Origin: Anaeramoeba flamelloides
Lineage: Eukaryota; Metamonada; Anaeramoebidae
Assembly: GCA_027625915.1 (NCBI GenBank)
Contig: JANTQA010000063.1
Span: forward strand, 5,971,501 to 6,035,500
Reading direction: 5' to 3'
DNA length: 64,000 bases
Part shown: positions 34,183-47,700 of the stretch, one piece after another
Layout of the letters: each line of letters begins with the position of its first letter
Numbering within the stretch: the stretch's first letter is position 1
Notes under the pieces: generated by a model
What the model was told of the DNA's origin: nothing
Seen by the model: the letters and a program-made list of their open reading frames with translations, nothing else
Database searches by the model: none
Position numbers and translations under genes: made by a program

Positions 34183-34778
34183 AAGGGATTATATATGTCC
34201 CTACGGCCCAAAAAACACTAAAAATGGAAAACTGATCAAATAATTTCCATTAATACAATCAAAAAAAACTAAATGATAAATAAAAATAAATAAAGTTTCG
34301 ATTTAACTTTTTCTTGAAAACATTTTTTGCCAGAATCATTTAATTCACACTTTAAATTGTGTATATTTTTAGATACACTATCTTTTTTTAAATCATTTAC
34401 TAAAACAAATTTTAAATTATGGGGAATTTTATTTTCATAAAAGGTAATAATTTGGTCTTCAAATGTTTTTTTAGTTTTAAATAGTAAAATTAAAAAAAAG
34501 TTAAATTAAAAAGATAAACTTTCTGGAAAATCTTTCTAATTTATATACTAACTAATTCTTTGCTTTCAAACTTTTCTCAACCCCAATTTTTCAAAATAAA
34601 AATAAAAAAGTGTACAATAATTTCAAAAAATAGTTTCGATATTCAAAAGTTGAGAGTCTTTTTATACTAAAAAAAATTATCCCAGTGGTTAATTGAATTA
34701 AGTTATAAACTTAAATTTCGAAAAACATTAATCAGAAAAAAAATAGTACTTAATTTTATTAAGGACATATATATATCG
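34183..34778 (+). repeat. Dispersed repeat, family C, copy 1
   Basis: About 590 bp, collinear over its whole length with the reverse complement of 49757-50920. Landmarks are GTCCCTACGGCCCAAAAAAC, CTGATCAAATAATTT, TGGTCTTCAAATGTTTTTTT and TTATCCCAGTGGTTAATTGA. Both ends carry ATGTCC(C/T)T next to TA runs. It lacks the 575-bp insertion present in the other copy. Confidence 0.85.
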
Positions 34779-35887
34779 AAGTATGGAAATATGAGTCATG
34801 GTGATAAAATTTGAAAGATGTTAATTTTTTTTTTCCAAAAATGGATTTGATCAACTCAAAATTTTCCAAAAATAAACTAAATTTTAAATTTTATCACATA
34901 CTTTTTAATAAAATTTCTCTAAAAACTAAATTCCAAAATTTTGAACCCGACTTAAACACTTGGAAGAATATCAAAATAACAAATATAAATTCAATTTGGA
35001 AATAATTTTTATTTTACAAACCATTTTATCTTTTGTCTTTTTTGTTTTGTTATCATTTCATTTTTTTTCCAGTTACGTAATCTGTTTCATTTCGATCTGT
35101 ATTTTTTTTAGTTGGCTGATAGACGTTTAGTGTGAAGTTTGTAGAATAGTAAATCATTGAAAATTTGTTGATGATATCTTATAATTTGAATATCAACAAT
35201 TCTTAGTAGAATTTCCAAAAATTTAATAATACATTTTTTGTTTCACCCGTTTCATTAATTTTAAAACACGGATTTTTTTTTTGATTCGATATTATTTTGT
35301 TTTATTTAGATGAAAATGATTACTTTAAAAACATTAATACCTTTCCACTTAAAAGTGGTTATATCTTAAGTATGGAAAAATAAATTTAAATTGGAGTTTT
35401 TTTATCTATTATAATTTCGGGATTTCATAATTTTTGGAATGTGGTTTATCTATCAAATATAGTTTCAATTATAAAAAGAATGTGCCCCAGTTTCAAAATA
35501 CAGAAAAACCTAAAAAAGAATGACAAATTAATTGGTTTTTACAATTTAATGTAAAACAAATAATTATAAAATCAAAGTTATTCCGATGATTAATCTAGAT
35601 TTCTAAACAAGAATTGAAAAAAAATCCCATATTCTGAAATAGAACTAGAATTCAATAAAAAACCAAAAAAGGATTTAAATTCATATGAGAAATTGATTCA
35701 AATTGTATGTATTTCATCTCTAAAAAAATTTGGAAAATAATAAAGTTTTTTCAATTTAAAAATCAAAAAAGTTGAATAAAGAAAATGGTAATTTTATTAA
35801 ATATTCCTGATAATATCAAAAAATAAATAAAAAAATTATTTATTTTGGATCAATTTTTTAAATTTTTTAGATTTCCATTTTTTATTT

Positions 35888-35922
<35 letters not shown>

Positions 35923-36519
35923 CTGGGTTATATCCCATTTTACTATTTTTGTCACGATCAATTTAGTTAGTTGTCGAAATAATCAACCAAAATCAATTTT
36001 CATTTAAACTATGAACCCCAAAATTGGTAAAATGTACTTACCCACTTATGGTGTATTTTGAAGGATAATCAAAATACTAATTTTTCTTTTTTTTTTTTTT
36101 TGTATTTTTTTGGAGTTTTGATATATAAATAATTAACCATACAAAAAACTGCTCAAACTTTTCAAATATTTCAAATATTTCAAGAAAAATTGAAAAACTA
36201 TTTTGTTTTAATCCTGCATAACCCCCACCACGGATCATTTTGAAGTATATTTATGACCTAAGTTTTAACCTAATAAGGCTTGAATCTAAAGTGTGTGGAC
36301 TTCACAACAGGGAATTTTTATTTTTGAACCCATTCCAGGTATTTTTTTTATAGAGTATAAAAGATTTATCTTAATGAAATTTCAGAAAAATAAAAAATTT
36401 AAATTTGAACAAGATTATTTAATAACAATTCTTTAAAGACAATCATTTCTTAATTAGATACACAAAATATTGCAACTAAGTATTAAATACAAATAAGTGT
36501 GGTTTCTCTCTTTTTTTTT
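34779..36519. other. Intergenic, no gene supported
   Basis: A/T-rich spacer. It contains a (TA)n tract at 35890-35920. The open frame at 34811-35005 has no motif and biased composition. Confidence 0.5.
35890..35920. repeat. (TA)n microsatellite
   Basis: An uninterrupted TA run of about 31 bp followed by GACTGGGTTATATCCCA. Confidence 0.95.
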
Positions 36520-36681
36520 CAATATTTTCACTTTTACAATATGAAAAATGTAAATATTTTAGTAATGTTTCTTATGGCTTAAGGGTCGAGGAACAACACA
36601 ACACATATTTTCACAGAGTAAAGAAAGAGTATAAATATGGCTAAATTTTCATATTTTTACTATTGTAAAAGGGGAATATTG
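36520..36681. repeat. Foldback element, about 160 bp
   Basis: It starts CAATATTTTCACTTTTACAA and ends with the imperfect inverse TTGTAAAAGGGGAATATTG. The centre is unpaired and slightly richer in G+C. Probably a MITE. Confidence 0.6.
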
Positions 36682-37326
36682 AAAAATGTAAGAAGATAAC
36701 TGTCCTTATTGTTTTGATCTGGAAACAATCACTTTGCTCAGTTACGAGTTTGCCCTGGAAGAACGAGAAATATTATATTGTTAAAAGTGATATAAGATGA
36801 TATTGAGGAGTTTGGAGAATGACAATTGAATTCTTCTTAGCACTAGAACAATATCATATTTTGAGTCTGGAACGGAGATCTAAAATGAAAAAACTTACAA
36901 CCAGGTGATTTTTGAACAAACGAAACAAAATGAGATGCTATTTATATTTTGGAATTAAGGATCTAACCTTACACAACAAGAAAATAAAAAAAACAAATTT
37001 AGACAAATAGAACCAATTTGTTATTTTTTTATGGTACTTTAGAAATTGTTGTTCAAGGGATCTTTTTCTCTCCATTTGAGTTTTCTAAAATATTTAAGTT
37101 AACTTTTGCATTTTCGCCCATTGAAGATAAAATATGGTTTATAACCCATGCAGAGACAAAGTAAATTGTCCAAATTTTCAATGAGTCTCTTTCTCCCCTT
37201 TTATTTCATGCTTATTTAGAAACAACCGAAGTCGATCAAACAAAAAACCGACCTCTATTATGTGTTCTTGACAGTAACGAATTTCGAAACATTTGTCTAA
37301 AAATCCTAAAGTTGAAGTATAGTTGA

Positions 37327-37813
37327 GGGAAAAAAATACCTGGCCTGAGAATAACCCAGAACAAATTTTTAATTATTAATATTAGTCAAATTTTTAGATA
37401 ATTTCTTTTATTTTCAATCAAATCCTTTTTATAAATATCCAAATTTTTTATGAGCCAAGTAATAAACCTCCCTAAAGTTCACTTAAGTGGGTTTTCTCTA
37501 GAATACTCAAGTAATAGTTTGAGTACCTAAGAAGATAAACTTTTTTGAAAATTAATAGGGTTTTATAGATATCCTAGAATTCAGAAAATGATAATTTTAA
37601 TTCTTGTTTTTTGATTGATTGAATTGTGTTTTGAACAATTATAATTTATTTAGTCATCATTCTAATAAGTGGGTGAGTTATAATTGTAAGAGTTTGATCA
37701 AACTCTTACAAAAACGGATTTGATTTCAAATAAAAGAAATAACTCTTTAATTTTACGAATATTCACAATTAAAAACCTTCTCTAGGGTTTGTTTTCATTT
37801 CAGGTATTTTTTT
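37327..37813 (+). repeat. Palindrome-ended MITE, family B, copy 2
   Basis: Starts GGGAAAAAAATACCTGGCCTG and ends CATTTCAGGTATTTTTTTC. The middle has CATCATTCTAATAAGTGGGT, as in the copy at 61034-61520, with the same orientation as that copy. Confidence 0.85.
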
Positions 37814-38782
37814 CACAACTTTAACAAATAAAAAAAGAGTTTTTTTTTATTTTTTTTTCTCTGTTTGAAATTCTCAATAAATGGTCTCTTCTCTCTTTTT
37901 TCTTCGAAGAAAAAAGAAACAAAACATTTTTTATTTTTTAAAAATGGTATTGATTTCAATCGAACCAAAATTAAAAACGTTGTTTTGATTTTCGGAATTG
38001 TTCTTAAAATAAAGAAAAAGAATTCATTCAATTTCCAATCATTTATAAGCAATTGAATTATGAATGGTACAAAATTTTCCCATCTTTTTCCATATTTTTC
38101 CTTTTACTAAATTGAGTTCTTAAAGAAGTAGGTTGGGGTTTGTATTTCTCTTTGAAAATTGAAGTGAAAATTTATCCTGTTTATAATTCGAATACCAAAA
38201 ATGAAAATTGAGGGACTTTTTTCTTTGTATTCATTGAATAAATAATTGGTTTCCAGAAACCAAAATATTTTACAATGTAGTAAATCCTTGATTGTCGCGA
38301 TCTTTTCTGATTTATGAGATTAAAAACTCAACAAAAAAAATTGGGTTAAATTCTGTTAAAATAACTTTAACATTTTTTAAAATCAAATCTATTAGTAAAA
38401 TGCTTCTTATTTTATCCAAATTCAATTCGAAATTAAGAAGATCAGAAAATTTGCAAATTTGCCTAATAACTAAAGTATTTCCCAAAATCTTTACACAGTG
38501 ACTACAATACTATCCTAAACTTTTCAGTGTTCAATCACATTCTTATGGGTAGTTGTCTGTAATTATATACTTTAAAATTTTTACAAATAAAAAGTTTGAG
38601 TCAAAAAAACAAAACAAAGCCTAATTATCCAAATTCTTGTCAGTTCTTTTACGAAGGATTAGTTTCGTAAAAAAACTCTTGAAATATCAATCTATTCCCC
38701 ACATATCAAAATTTGAGTGATTTTTCTTTCTTGAAAAATTTCAATTTTTTTCATTTTTTTTAAGTGAATCTCAATCTGACAA
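37814..38782. promoter_or_regulatory. 5' flank of the ankyrin-BTB gene
   Basis: About 970 bp between a repeat and the start codon; the promoter should lie here. The overlapping frames at 37813-38056 and 38292-38501 have no recognisable content. Confidence 0.4.
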
Positions 38783-41700
38783 ATGCAGAAAGCTTTGAAA
38801 ACAAAAAACCATTTCAAAGCCAAAGAACTCTTGAGGAAAAAACCAAGTTTAGTAAATGATCTTTATGAAGGACAAACGGCGTTAAAAATAGCAATTAAAA
38901 AACACGATTTTGAAATGGTGAAAATTCTGATGAAACACGGTGCAGATCCTATTCAAAGTGACTGGGTATTTTTCTCGTTTTTTCTTTTTATTCTTTTTTT
39001 TTTTCTTGCAAAATCCCAATACTAAATTTTTTATTTGAAAACTTGAATTTGTGAGATTCCTTTTTGATATGTTCCCCCATTTTTAAAACTTTGATTCACA
39101 AAACAATTTGTTCTTTCCAAAACTATTGTTTGAAAAAAGTGTTTGCTTCATAGTCCGATTGTCTTTTTACGTTCGATGTGAGAAAATTTCACTTGTTTTA
39201 TTTTTGCACCCCCATACTTTTTTTATTCAATGGAATCCTTTTAATTTTGAGTAAGATCATATTAATTTCGCCAGCTCCCATATTACAACACAAATTTATT
39301 CTCTTTGATCAGAAACGTGGAATGGTTTGCTTTTTTATTGGTGGTTCTGAATGTAAAAGTTCATACGAACAAATTCAAAAAAATATAAAACATTTTTTCG
39401 ATCGATTTCCATTTTTGTTAAATCAGAAAAGTCACCTTTTAAAAACTTTGTAGGAAAGGGTATTTGAAAACTAACCCAGCTTACAACTTCTCTTTTCATT
39501 TAAAGCAATAGAGTTCTTTATTCAAATCAAAAGTAAAAAAATTTAACAATATGAAATTCACAACACGATCATGAAAAAATTTTTTCAAAAAAAAATCAAA
39601 CATTTGCTAATTTTACACTTTTTGATAACTTCACTTATAATAAACACTATTAGTTAATAAAGGCTCTTGGATCAAAAAATACTTTTAAAGATATTTAACA
39701 ATTTAAGTTGGAAAATTCGATCTTCCAGGTTCTATTAAGATTTTTTTTAAATTTAATAGTAAAAAATTTGAATATTTTTATTTACACAGTTAAGAGGTTA
39801 TAATCATATATTTTAAAAGTATTTTAAATTTAATAAAAATCTTTCAAACTGATAACCAATTATTTAGACTATTATGAAATTATTTATTAATATAAATTTA
39901 AAAAAATCTTTTTTTTTGATTTTCCGTTAGGTTTTTTTTATTTTTTGAAATAAATAGAATATTTTTTAAATTTTCGGTTTATTCCAAAAAGTAAAAAAAA
40001 CCTAGGACACTCTCAATAATTATCATCGGTAATTTTTTTTCTCTGTTTCAGTTTTATTAGATGAGTACAATGTTTTCATAACTATTCGTTATTACCTATC
40101 AAAGTAAATATCTCCAAGTTGAATTAATCTATAATTCATTCTTCCGTTTATTTGTAGTTTTTTACCCGAAAAATGCCTTTTTTTCTAGACTAGAGACTTT
40201 TCAAAATCGTAGTACTATTAACAACAATAAATACAATAATCTCATGAATTTAAAGTTCTGGAATTTTGATTATATTGTGAATAAACTTTATTATTCAAGA
40301 TGAAAGGTTAAGGAATGGAGTAGTTTTGTCTAACTTTTTTTTTTCAATTTTATTTTTTCATACTAGTGAAGGGTAAATATGGAATCGTGTAAAAAATAGA
40401 GTTTTTACAATTTTAGAGATAAATAACGAGTTCCATGCATTTATCCAAATTTTGGTTATAGTAAACGAAACACCCTTTTAGTTTTTGAGCTTGAATGAAT
40501 TTTCAATATAAAATCCTTTGGAGAACACCAATCTTTCAATTTTTTAAGGTACTAGTCTCTATTAAATTTTTTTACCTAAATTTAATAGAGATCGAGAAAA
40601 TTTTTTGCCAATTACTTCGATTTGAAAAGCCCCGTTTATTTTCAATATTAAACATATTTCTAGAGAAGGAATCCTTATTTAGAAATTGGTCAAAAAAAAA
40701 AAATAATAGAGACTAGTCCCTTAAAAAATTGAAAGATTGGTGTTCACAAAACGATTTTTTGATTAAAATTATGATTAGTCTATTAAGATAATCAGGTATT
40801 GAATTTACAATTACCAAAATTTGGATAAATGCATGGAATTCTTTATTTATCTCTAAAATTGTAAAAACTCTATTTTTTAAAACATTCATATTTACACTAG
40901 TGTTGAAGCAAAAAGATGAAAACATTTATTTGGATTTAACGGTAGAGTATTGAAAAAAATAAGTGACATGAAAACAATCCCTAACATGATTTTTAATTGT
41001 GAATTTTATCAAAATTATTGTGTAATTGCAAATATTTAAAATCAAATCCTTTTTTTTTTATGAATCAAACTTTTTAAAATTATAACTCACCTACTTATTT
41101 TGAATGACGATTAATTAAATCACACTTGTTTAAAACAATATCCAATCAACCAAAAAACAAGAATAAAAAAATATGATTTTCCAAACTCTAGCAAACCCCT
41201 ATAAAACTCTATTGTTTTTCAAAATAAGTAGATCTACTTATGTTATCAAACAATTAACCGATTTTTCTATAGACACTCCACTTTAGTGAACTTTAGGTAG
41301 GCTTATTACTAGGCTCATAAAAAAATTGGTTATTTATAAAAAGGATTTGATTTTAAATATTTGCAATTACACAACAATTTTCCTAATATTAATAATTAAA
41401 AATTTGTTCTGGGTTATTCTCAGGTCAGGTATTTTTTTTAATACTTCAAAATTAAAAAATTAGAAATAGAGATCAAAATTATTTACCAGTTAAGAACTTA
41501 CTTTCGGCCTCTGGGAGTGTTGGGTTGTTGTGTTATTTTACTTTCACTTTCACAAAAAGAATTTTTATCACATGTGAACAAAAATAAGATGAATTCCAGG
41601 CTACCTTTGAAGGAAATTTTTATGAAAATAAAATGAAATTTAATGAATGGCCATTGAAATATTCAATGAAAGTTACGATGATATTTCCAGGAATTTCTAT

Positions 41701-44700
41701 TGAAAATTTAGGAATTAATGAAAAGTGTTGAAATATAAAAGAAAAATATAAGAAAATTCATTGAAATTTCAAAGGAGATTTATTTTTGATTATTTCGGGT
41801 GAGAAAAAAGAAACACAGTCCAAAAATAGAGGGAAAAAATAAAAGAAAAAAAAAAAAATAATAGACTGGTAACAATAAAAAATTTCAAAGATAGAATCTT
41901 CGAAAAGTCTTATTGTATCTTTGTTTCCAAAATTTTTTTACTTCTTGAAATGATCAAATTTATTCTAATATACGGACCTTCTATTTATTATTTTATTTTG
42001 GACTTTAGTAGCCCTTTTTTATTTTTAGGTATTTTTTGTTGTTTTTAGAAAAAAAAAAAAAAAAAAAAGGCCCGAAATTAATTCAAATTTCGATCCTGTA
42101 TTTATTCCAAGTCCCAAATAAAAAAAAAAATTCTGAAAATTAAAGTAAAAAAATACAAAAATGAAAAAAAAATAAATAAATGATAAAACTTTAAAAAATA
42201 ATTTCCATATACTATAGTATAAGGAAAACCGAATAACCCTCGGGTATAAAGATGAGTGGCTTGTATTAATTTTAAACATGACTGAATATTAGATGAAAAA
42301 TAATTTTTACAATTAATAAACCCTCCGAATTATAAGCCAAAATTTAAAATTAATGACAAACTTTTTTATTATTATTATTTTCTTTTTTCCTTTGTCTTTC
42401 AAAAAATAAAATGATTACACTATATTTATATTTATTAATTTATATTGGTTATTATCTCTAAACACTTTAGTAAAATACATTATTATTCAAAAAAAAAAAC
42501 AATTAAACAAAATTTTTTTCTGATGAAAAATCTGCCTATATTTTCGAAACTAAGCTTACACAGTGGTTAAATGGATTTATTAAGAGTTTTAATTTATTTT
42601 AGATCCATGATCACACTTGGAAAGTTTGAAAATGTGATAAAAAAAATGAACATTTCCAAGAATTATAATGATAATTGTACACAAATTTCAAAGAAAAAAT
42701 CCTTTAATTAATTTCATTGGAAATTTGAGCATTTTTTGAGGTATTATTCATCAAAATTTCATCAAAGGAAATTTAAAGGAAATTTTATAGAAATGTCAAA
42801 ACCAAAATTTTTTTTTGAAATTTACTCGAAAATTCAATAATTTCATATATATTTGTACACATGTGATTCTGAAGAAATTGGACAAAATAATACTAATTTC
42901 GAATGTTAAAAACACTCAAAACAAAACAAAAAAAAAAAATTAACAAATAGATCTTTGAAAATTTTTAAAAAATAAATAGCTTTAAGAAATTTTCAAGTAT
43001 AGTTTCAAATTTCAAAACATTTCAAACCTGTTAAAGTAACTATGATAAATTATTTAGAACACCCATAAAAATTACTTTGTAGTCAAGATCAATTAATAAT
43101 TAAATCTTATTAATAATTCACTTTTTAAGTTATTACAAACACACAACAGCCTGATATTTTAAACTCTATCAAAAATAAAATCAAAAACAAAAAAAAATGA
43201 GATAAAATTTTTGAAATGGGTATTACAAATTTTTTATTACTGAACTTTCACGGAGAAAAAGGTCAACAAGAAGATTTTTTGCTTATCAATATACGAACCT
43301 TTACAAGACCTTAGATGGACTCAATTTTTTTAATATTCAGAGTTCAAATTTTGATTCTTTTTTGAAAAAAATCTCAAATACTTTTTTTGGTTACATGGAA
43401 TCAAATGATTCTTTTTTTATTTAAATGATCAAGTTCCAATTTATTTCTTATATAAATTTGTTTTTTTATAGAATCCCATCATTCTCAAAATTTAATCATT
43501 AATAAATTTTTTTTTTTAAATATTAAAAAGAATTTAATTTTTCTCAAAAAAATAAATATTTGAGATTTTTCTTCTTTGGAATTTTAGCTTTAATCATATT
43601 TTCATCAATCCCGATGTTTTTATGTTTATTCCTGATAAGAAGATTATTTTGCTTTGGAAATGGAATCAAAAAATCTCTCTTTTTTTTTTTAATAGAGTTT
43701 TGGTACCAAATAATTAATTCTTTTTTTGATTCCATGGAATCAGAATAAAATAATTTTTGATACTTTTGAAAAAATTCTTCTTCAAAGGGAATTTAACAAG
43801 TAGAAAATGTTGATTGAAACCGATTTTATAGGAGAATTAATTTAATATTATTATTTCAAATTTTAAATATTTGTGATTCTAAAAATTCCAAAAATGGAAT
43901 CATTTTGAGAGCTCTGTGAATATTTATTGGCATTTTATAAGATCTTTTTTTTTTTCCACTTGACTTTTTGATAAAAGGAAAAGAAAAAAATAAAATAAAA
44001 ATTGAAAAAGGAAATGATCAAAAAAAAAGAAAAACAAAAGCAAATCTAAATTTTTCAAAAAAAAAGAAAAAAAAAAAAAGAAAAATTCAAAGATTTGACA
44101 AGAATATTGAACAAACCCTCAAAACAGCTTCCAATAGCATTATAAAGTAAGTCAAAATTTGTTGAAAAATCATTTATTTCACATCTTTTTGCCATTCTTA
44201 GCTGTAAACTATTAGTAATTATCCAGTTATTATTATTTATTCAAATATATGTATTATTGAAAACCACCATATTTATTAAACTTATCAGAAAAAAATTATA
44301 TTAAAAATTGAACAACAAAATAAATGCCAATGCACGTTTCTTTATTTTTAATCAAATTTCTTTATGATTTTGGTTTTCTTATATTTCTTTTTCTCAACAA
44401 ATCAAAACATCTCTTAATGAAAAACAAAAAAAATACAAAACCAATTTTACAAAAAAAAAAAAAAAAAAGGGTGGCATTGTCCCAATAAATTATGCAATCA
44501 AAGATAAAAGACCACATAAGTATGTCGAACACATGATAAATACATCAAAAAATCCTGAAGATGTGATCGAAAAAGAACCATACCGAAAAATCAAAATCCG
44601 AGTGTTAAAAAAAACAGAAAAATGGAAAAATAAAAATCATCAATTGAAAATTCTCAGGGAATCCTTAAAAAAATATAAAAACAGCGATACTGCATTTAGA

Positions 44701-47700
44701 CTAATACGTCAAAATAAGTCATTAACTTTCAAAGAAAAAGATGAATTATTTTTATTATCGTTATCAAACAAAAACATTGCGACATCCAAATATTTATTAA
44801 ATAACGGAGCCGATCCAAATGCCATTCATGACATTGGTGAAAATAAAATTCCAGCAATAGTGTATGCATTATTCTACCAAGTACCACTTGAACTTATTAA
44901 ATTAATGACCGAAAAGGGGCTACATTTAGACACTGTTGCAAGTAGCGATACCTATTCTGCCTACAAGCTTACCAAATTTACGATTAATAACCTCAAATCG
45001 ACTCAAATCGATAATTTATCCATCTTGCATTTCGCTATAATTTTTGAAGTCAGTCTTGATGTATTTGATTATTTACTGGAAAACGGCGTATCAATCTTCA
45101 CAAAAGATTCTGGGAATATGAATGCATTGGATTACGCAGTCCGCAAACGAAATTGCTCGCATTATTCAATAAAAATTCTTGAAAAATATCTTGGAATCAT
45201 GAAGAATGATAAATTAAAAAAACAGTTTTCTTCAGAAAAATTTGTAGATAATTCTAGGTACAATAATTTCTTAATATACTCCTTACATAATTCAACATCA
45301 AATGTATCCGAAGCTTTACTTTTAGCAGGTGCATCTCCAAATTCTATAGATAAATATAATGTAAGTGCGATCACTTGGGCATTTTATTATAAAAAGCCCA
45401 TAAAGATCATACAATTAATGATTGAAAAGGGTTTGAATTTAGATACAAGCTATTCAGGGATGGATATTTTTTATCAAGGAAATAGTAGAAAAACGTTAAC
45501 TAAAGTCAAATTTTGTTCTAGCTCGTGTAGCTATGAAATTTATAAGATCTCAGTTTTACATTATGCGATTTATTTTGAGGTTTCCTTAGAAATTTTTATT
45601 TTGCTACTTAAGGCAGGTGCGCCGCCCTGGAAATATATGACATCCAGAAATATCTCGCTTTTTGATTACATAATCAAATTTCACCCACAGAAAAAAGAGT
45701 TTTTAAAAGCAATTCTTCAATATTCGGAAAATATTCCAGAAGAATTTAAATCGCATGAGCTAATAATTTCTTGTCTAAAATTACATGATAGAAATGAGGA
45801 TATAGTCCTATTATTAATTAAAATGGGCGCTCGGCTCGAAAAATCCATACAATACAAAACACTCAGGGATCTTATTTTTCGAACTAATTGCTCGCTTTAT
45901 TTTTTTAAAAAATTGCTAAAGTTAGATTATGGAAAAATTCCAATATATAAAGTAATTCTTATTTTTTTTTATATTTTATCACATTCTATTATTCAGTTAT
46001 TATTTATTTTATTATAAATAAAATTGTTTAGACTGGGGATATTTGCAAGTTAATTATGCATAAACAAACCAAATATATTGAAACTTTTTTGATTGAAGGT
46101 GCTGATCCAAATGAAGTTTACCAGGTAAAAGTGTTCCTTATTATCTTTGTTTGATATAATTATATTTTTACTTTATTTAAAGATTATCTTTGTATGTCTT
46201 TTTGAGCGAGATCACTATTTTTTTTTTCTTATTAATTTTTTATTTTGGAAACACAAACAAAGAAAAAGATTTGAGCAACTAAACTTTGTTTCTGTCAAAG
46301 GGGTAACCCAAAAAAATTTCACAAATCTCAATAAGTTTTTAGAAATAAAATTTAACGAATAAACAAGAAATAAGCAGGATAATAAACATCCAAAGGATAA
46401 TAGTTGATATATGTCTGAAAGCAAATCTAATCAGTCAATAGATTTTCTTCAAAATTTGAAAAACCCAAAATTCTTACTGTACACAAATTGAAAAAAACAA
46501 CAATGTTCATTTTGATCTTCTATTGAAGATCAAAGAAAATTTCAATAGAAATCAATATTATTTATGTACAATCATTTCCACACTTTTAATTAACATGGGA
46601 AGAACACGTTTTTAGTTAGTGACTATAGATCTTGCAATAAAAAAAATATTTGCAATAGAAAAAAAGTGAAAAAAAAAAAATGAGCAAAAATGTGAAAAAA
46701 ATAATTTCAATTTTGAAATTTCCAAAATTAATTTTTTTTCTCTAATCCCATTCAAAACCTTTAAATATATGTAATTCATCCATTATAATCGTGGCCTCTT
46801 CGACTGGGGAAATACTTAAAATTTTTTTTTTTATTCATCAAAGTACATATTTGGGAATAATAATCACTATTAAAAAATTAAAATAATTCAATTATTAAAC
46901 TTTGTTTCTGTCAAAGGGGTATCCAAAAAAAAACATTTTTTTCAAATATCAATTATTTTATATAATTGACCATTTGAAGAACAAATAAAAAATAAACAGA
47001 ATAATACACATCAAAGAATTGTTGATATCTGCATGAAAGAAAACTAATAAATCAAAATATTTTGTTAAAAATTGAAAAAATCAAATTCTTAATCCCATTG
47101 AGAAAACCAAGAATGTTCGTTTTGGCCTTCTACTGGTATTTGAATAATAAATAGAAAACAATTTTCACTTAATTTTCCATACTTTTCTTTTAGAAACCAA
47201 GTCCCCAAACGAAGTGTGTTGGCATTTGTGGTCTCTATTTGAAAAAGGAAATGAAAATGAAGTGAAAATTTTTCACATTTATTCAACAAATATCAGGATA
47301 CAAGATTGAATAAAATTCCAATATAAATCAATATGATTTCTCAACAATCATTTCCACAGTTTCAATAACCTTAGAATAACATGTTTTTAACGAGTGACTC
47401 TTGATCTTGCAATAAAAAAAATTTTTGCAACTGAATTTTAGGTGTAAAAAAAAAAATCGAAAAAAAAAAAATCGAAAAAAAAAAATGTGCAAAAATGATT
47501 TCAATTTGAAAATTACCAAAATAAATTTTTTCTTCTAATATCCATGCAAACCCTTTAAATACATGAATTATACCCATTACAACTGGCCACCATTGACTGG
47601 AAAATAGTTTATTTGAAAAAAGAAATATAAGCTTTGATATTTTTTTTCTGAAATATCAAAAAGAATTAATCAGCAAAAACTAGAGTTGGTTGTTTTATTA

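Noticed and set aside
39178-39453. 91-codon frame in the ankyrin-BTB intron
   Set aside because: No ankyrin or other motif; using it as an exon would break the continuous ankyrin loop formed by joining 38965 to 44470.
43968-44150. Lysine-rich 60-codon frame
   Set aside because: Arises from an A-rich stretch related to the 4095-4620 repeat; no independent support.
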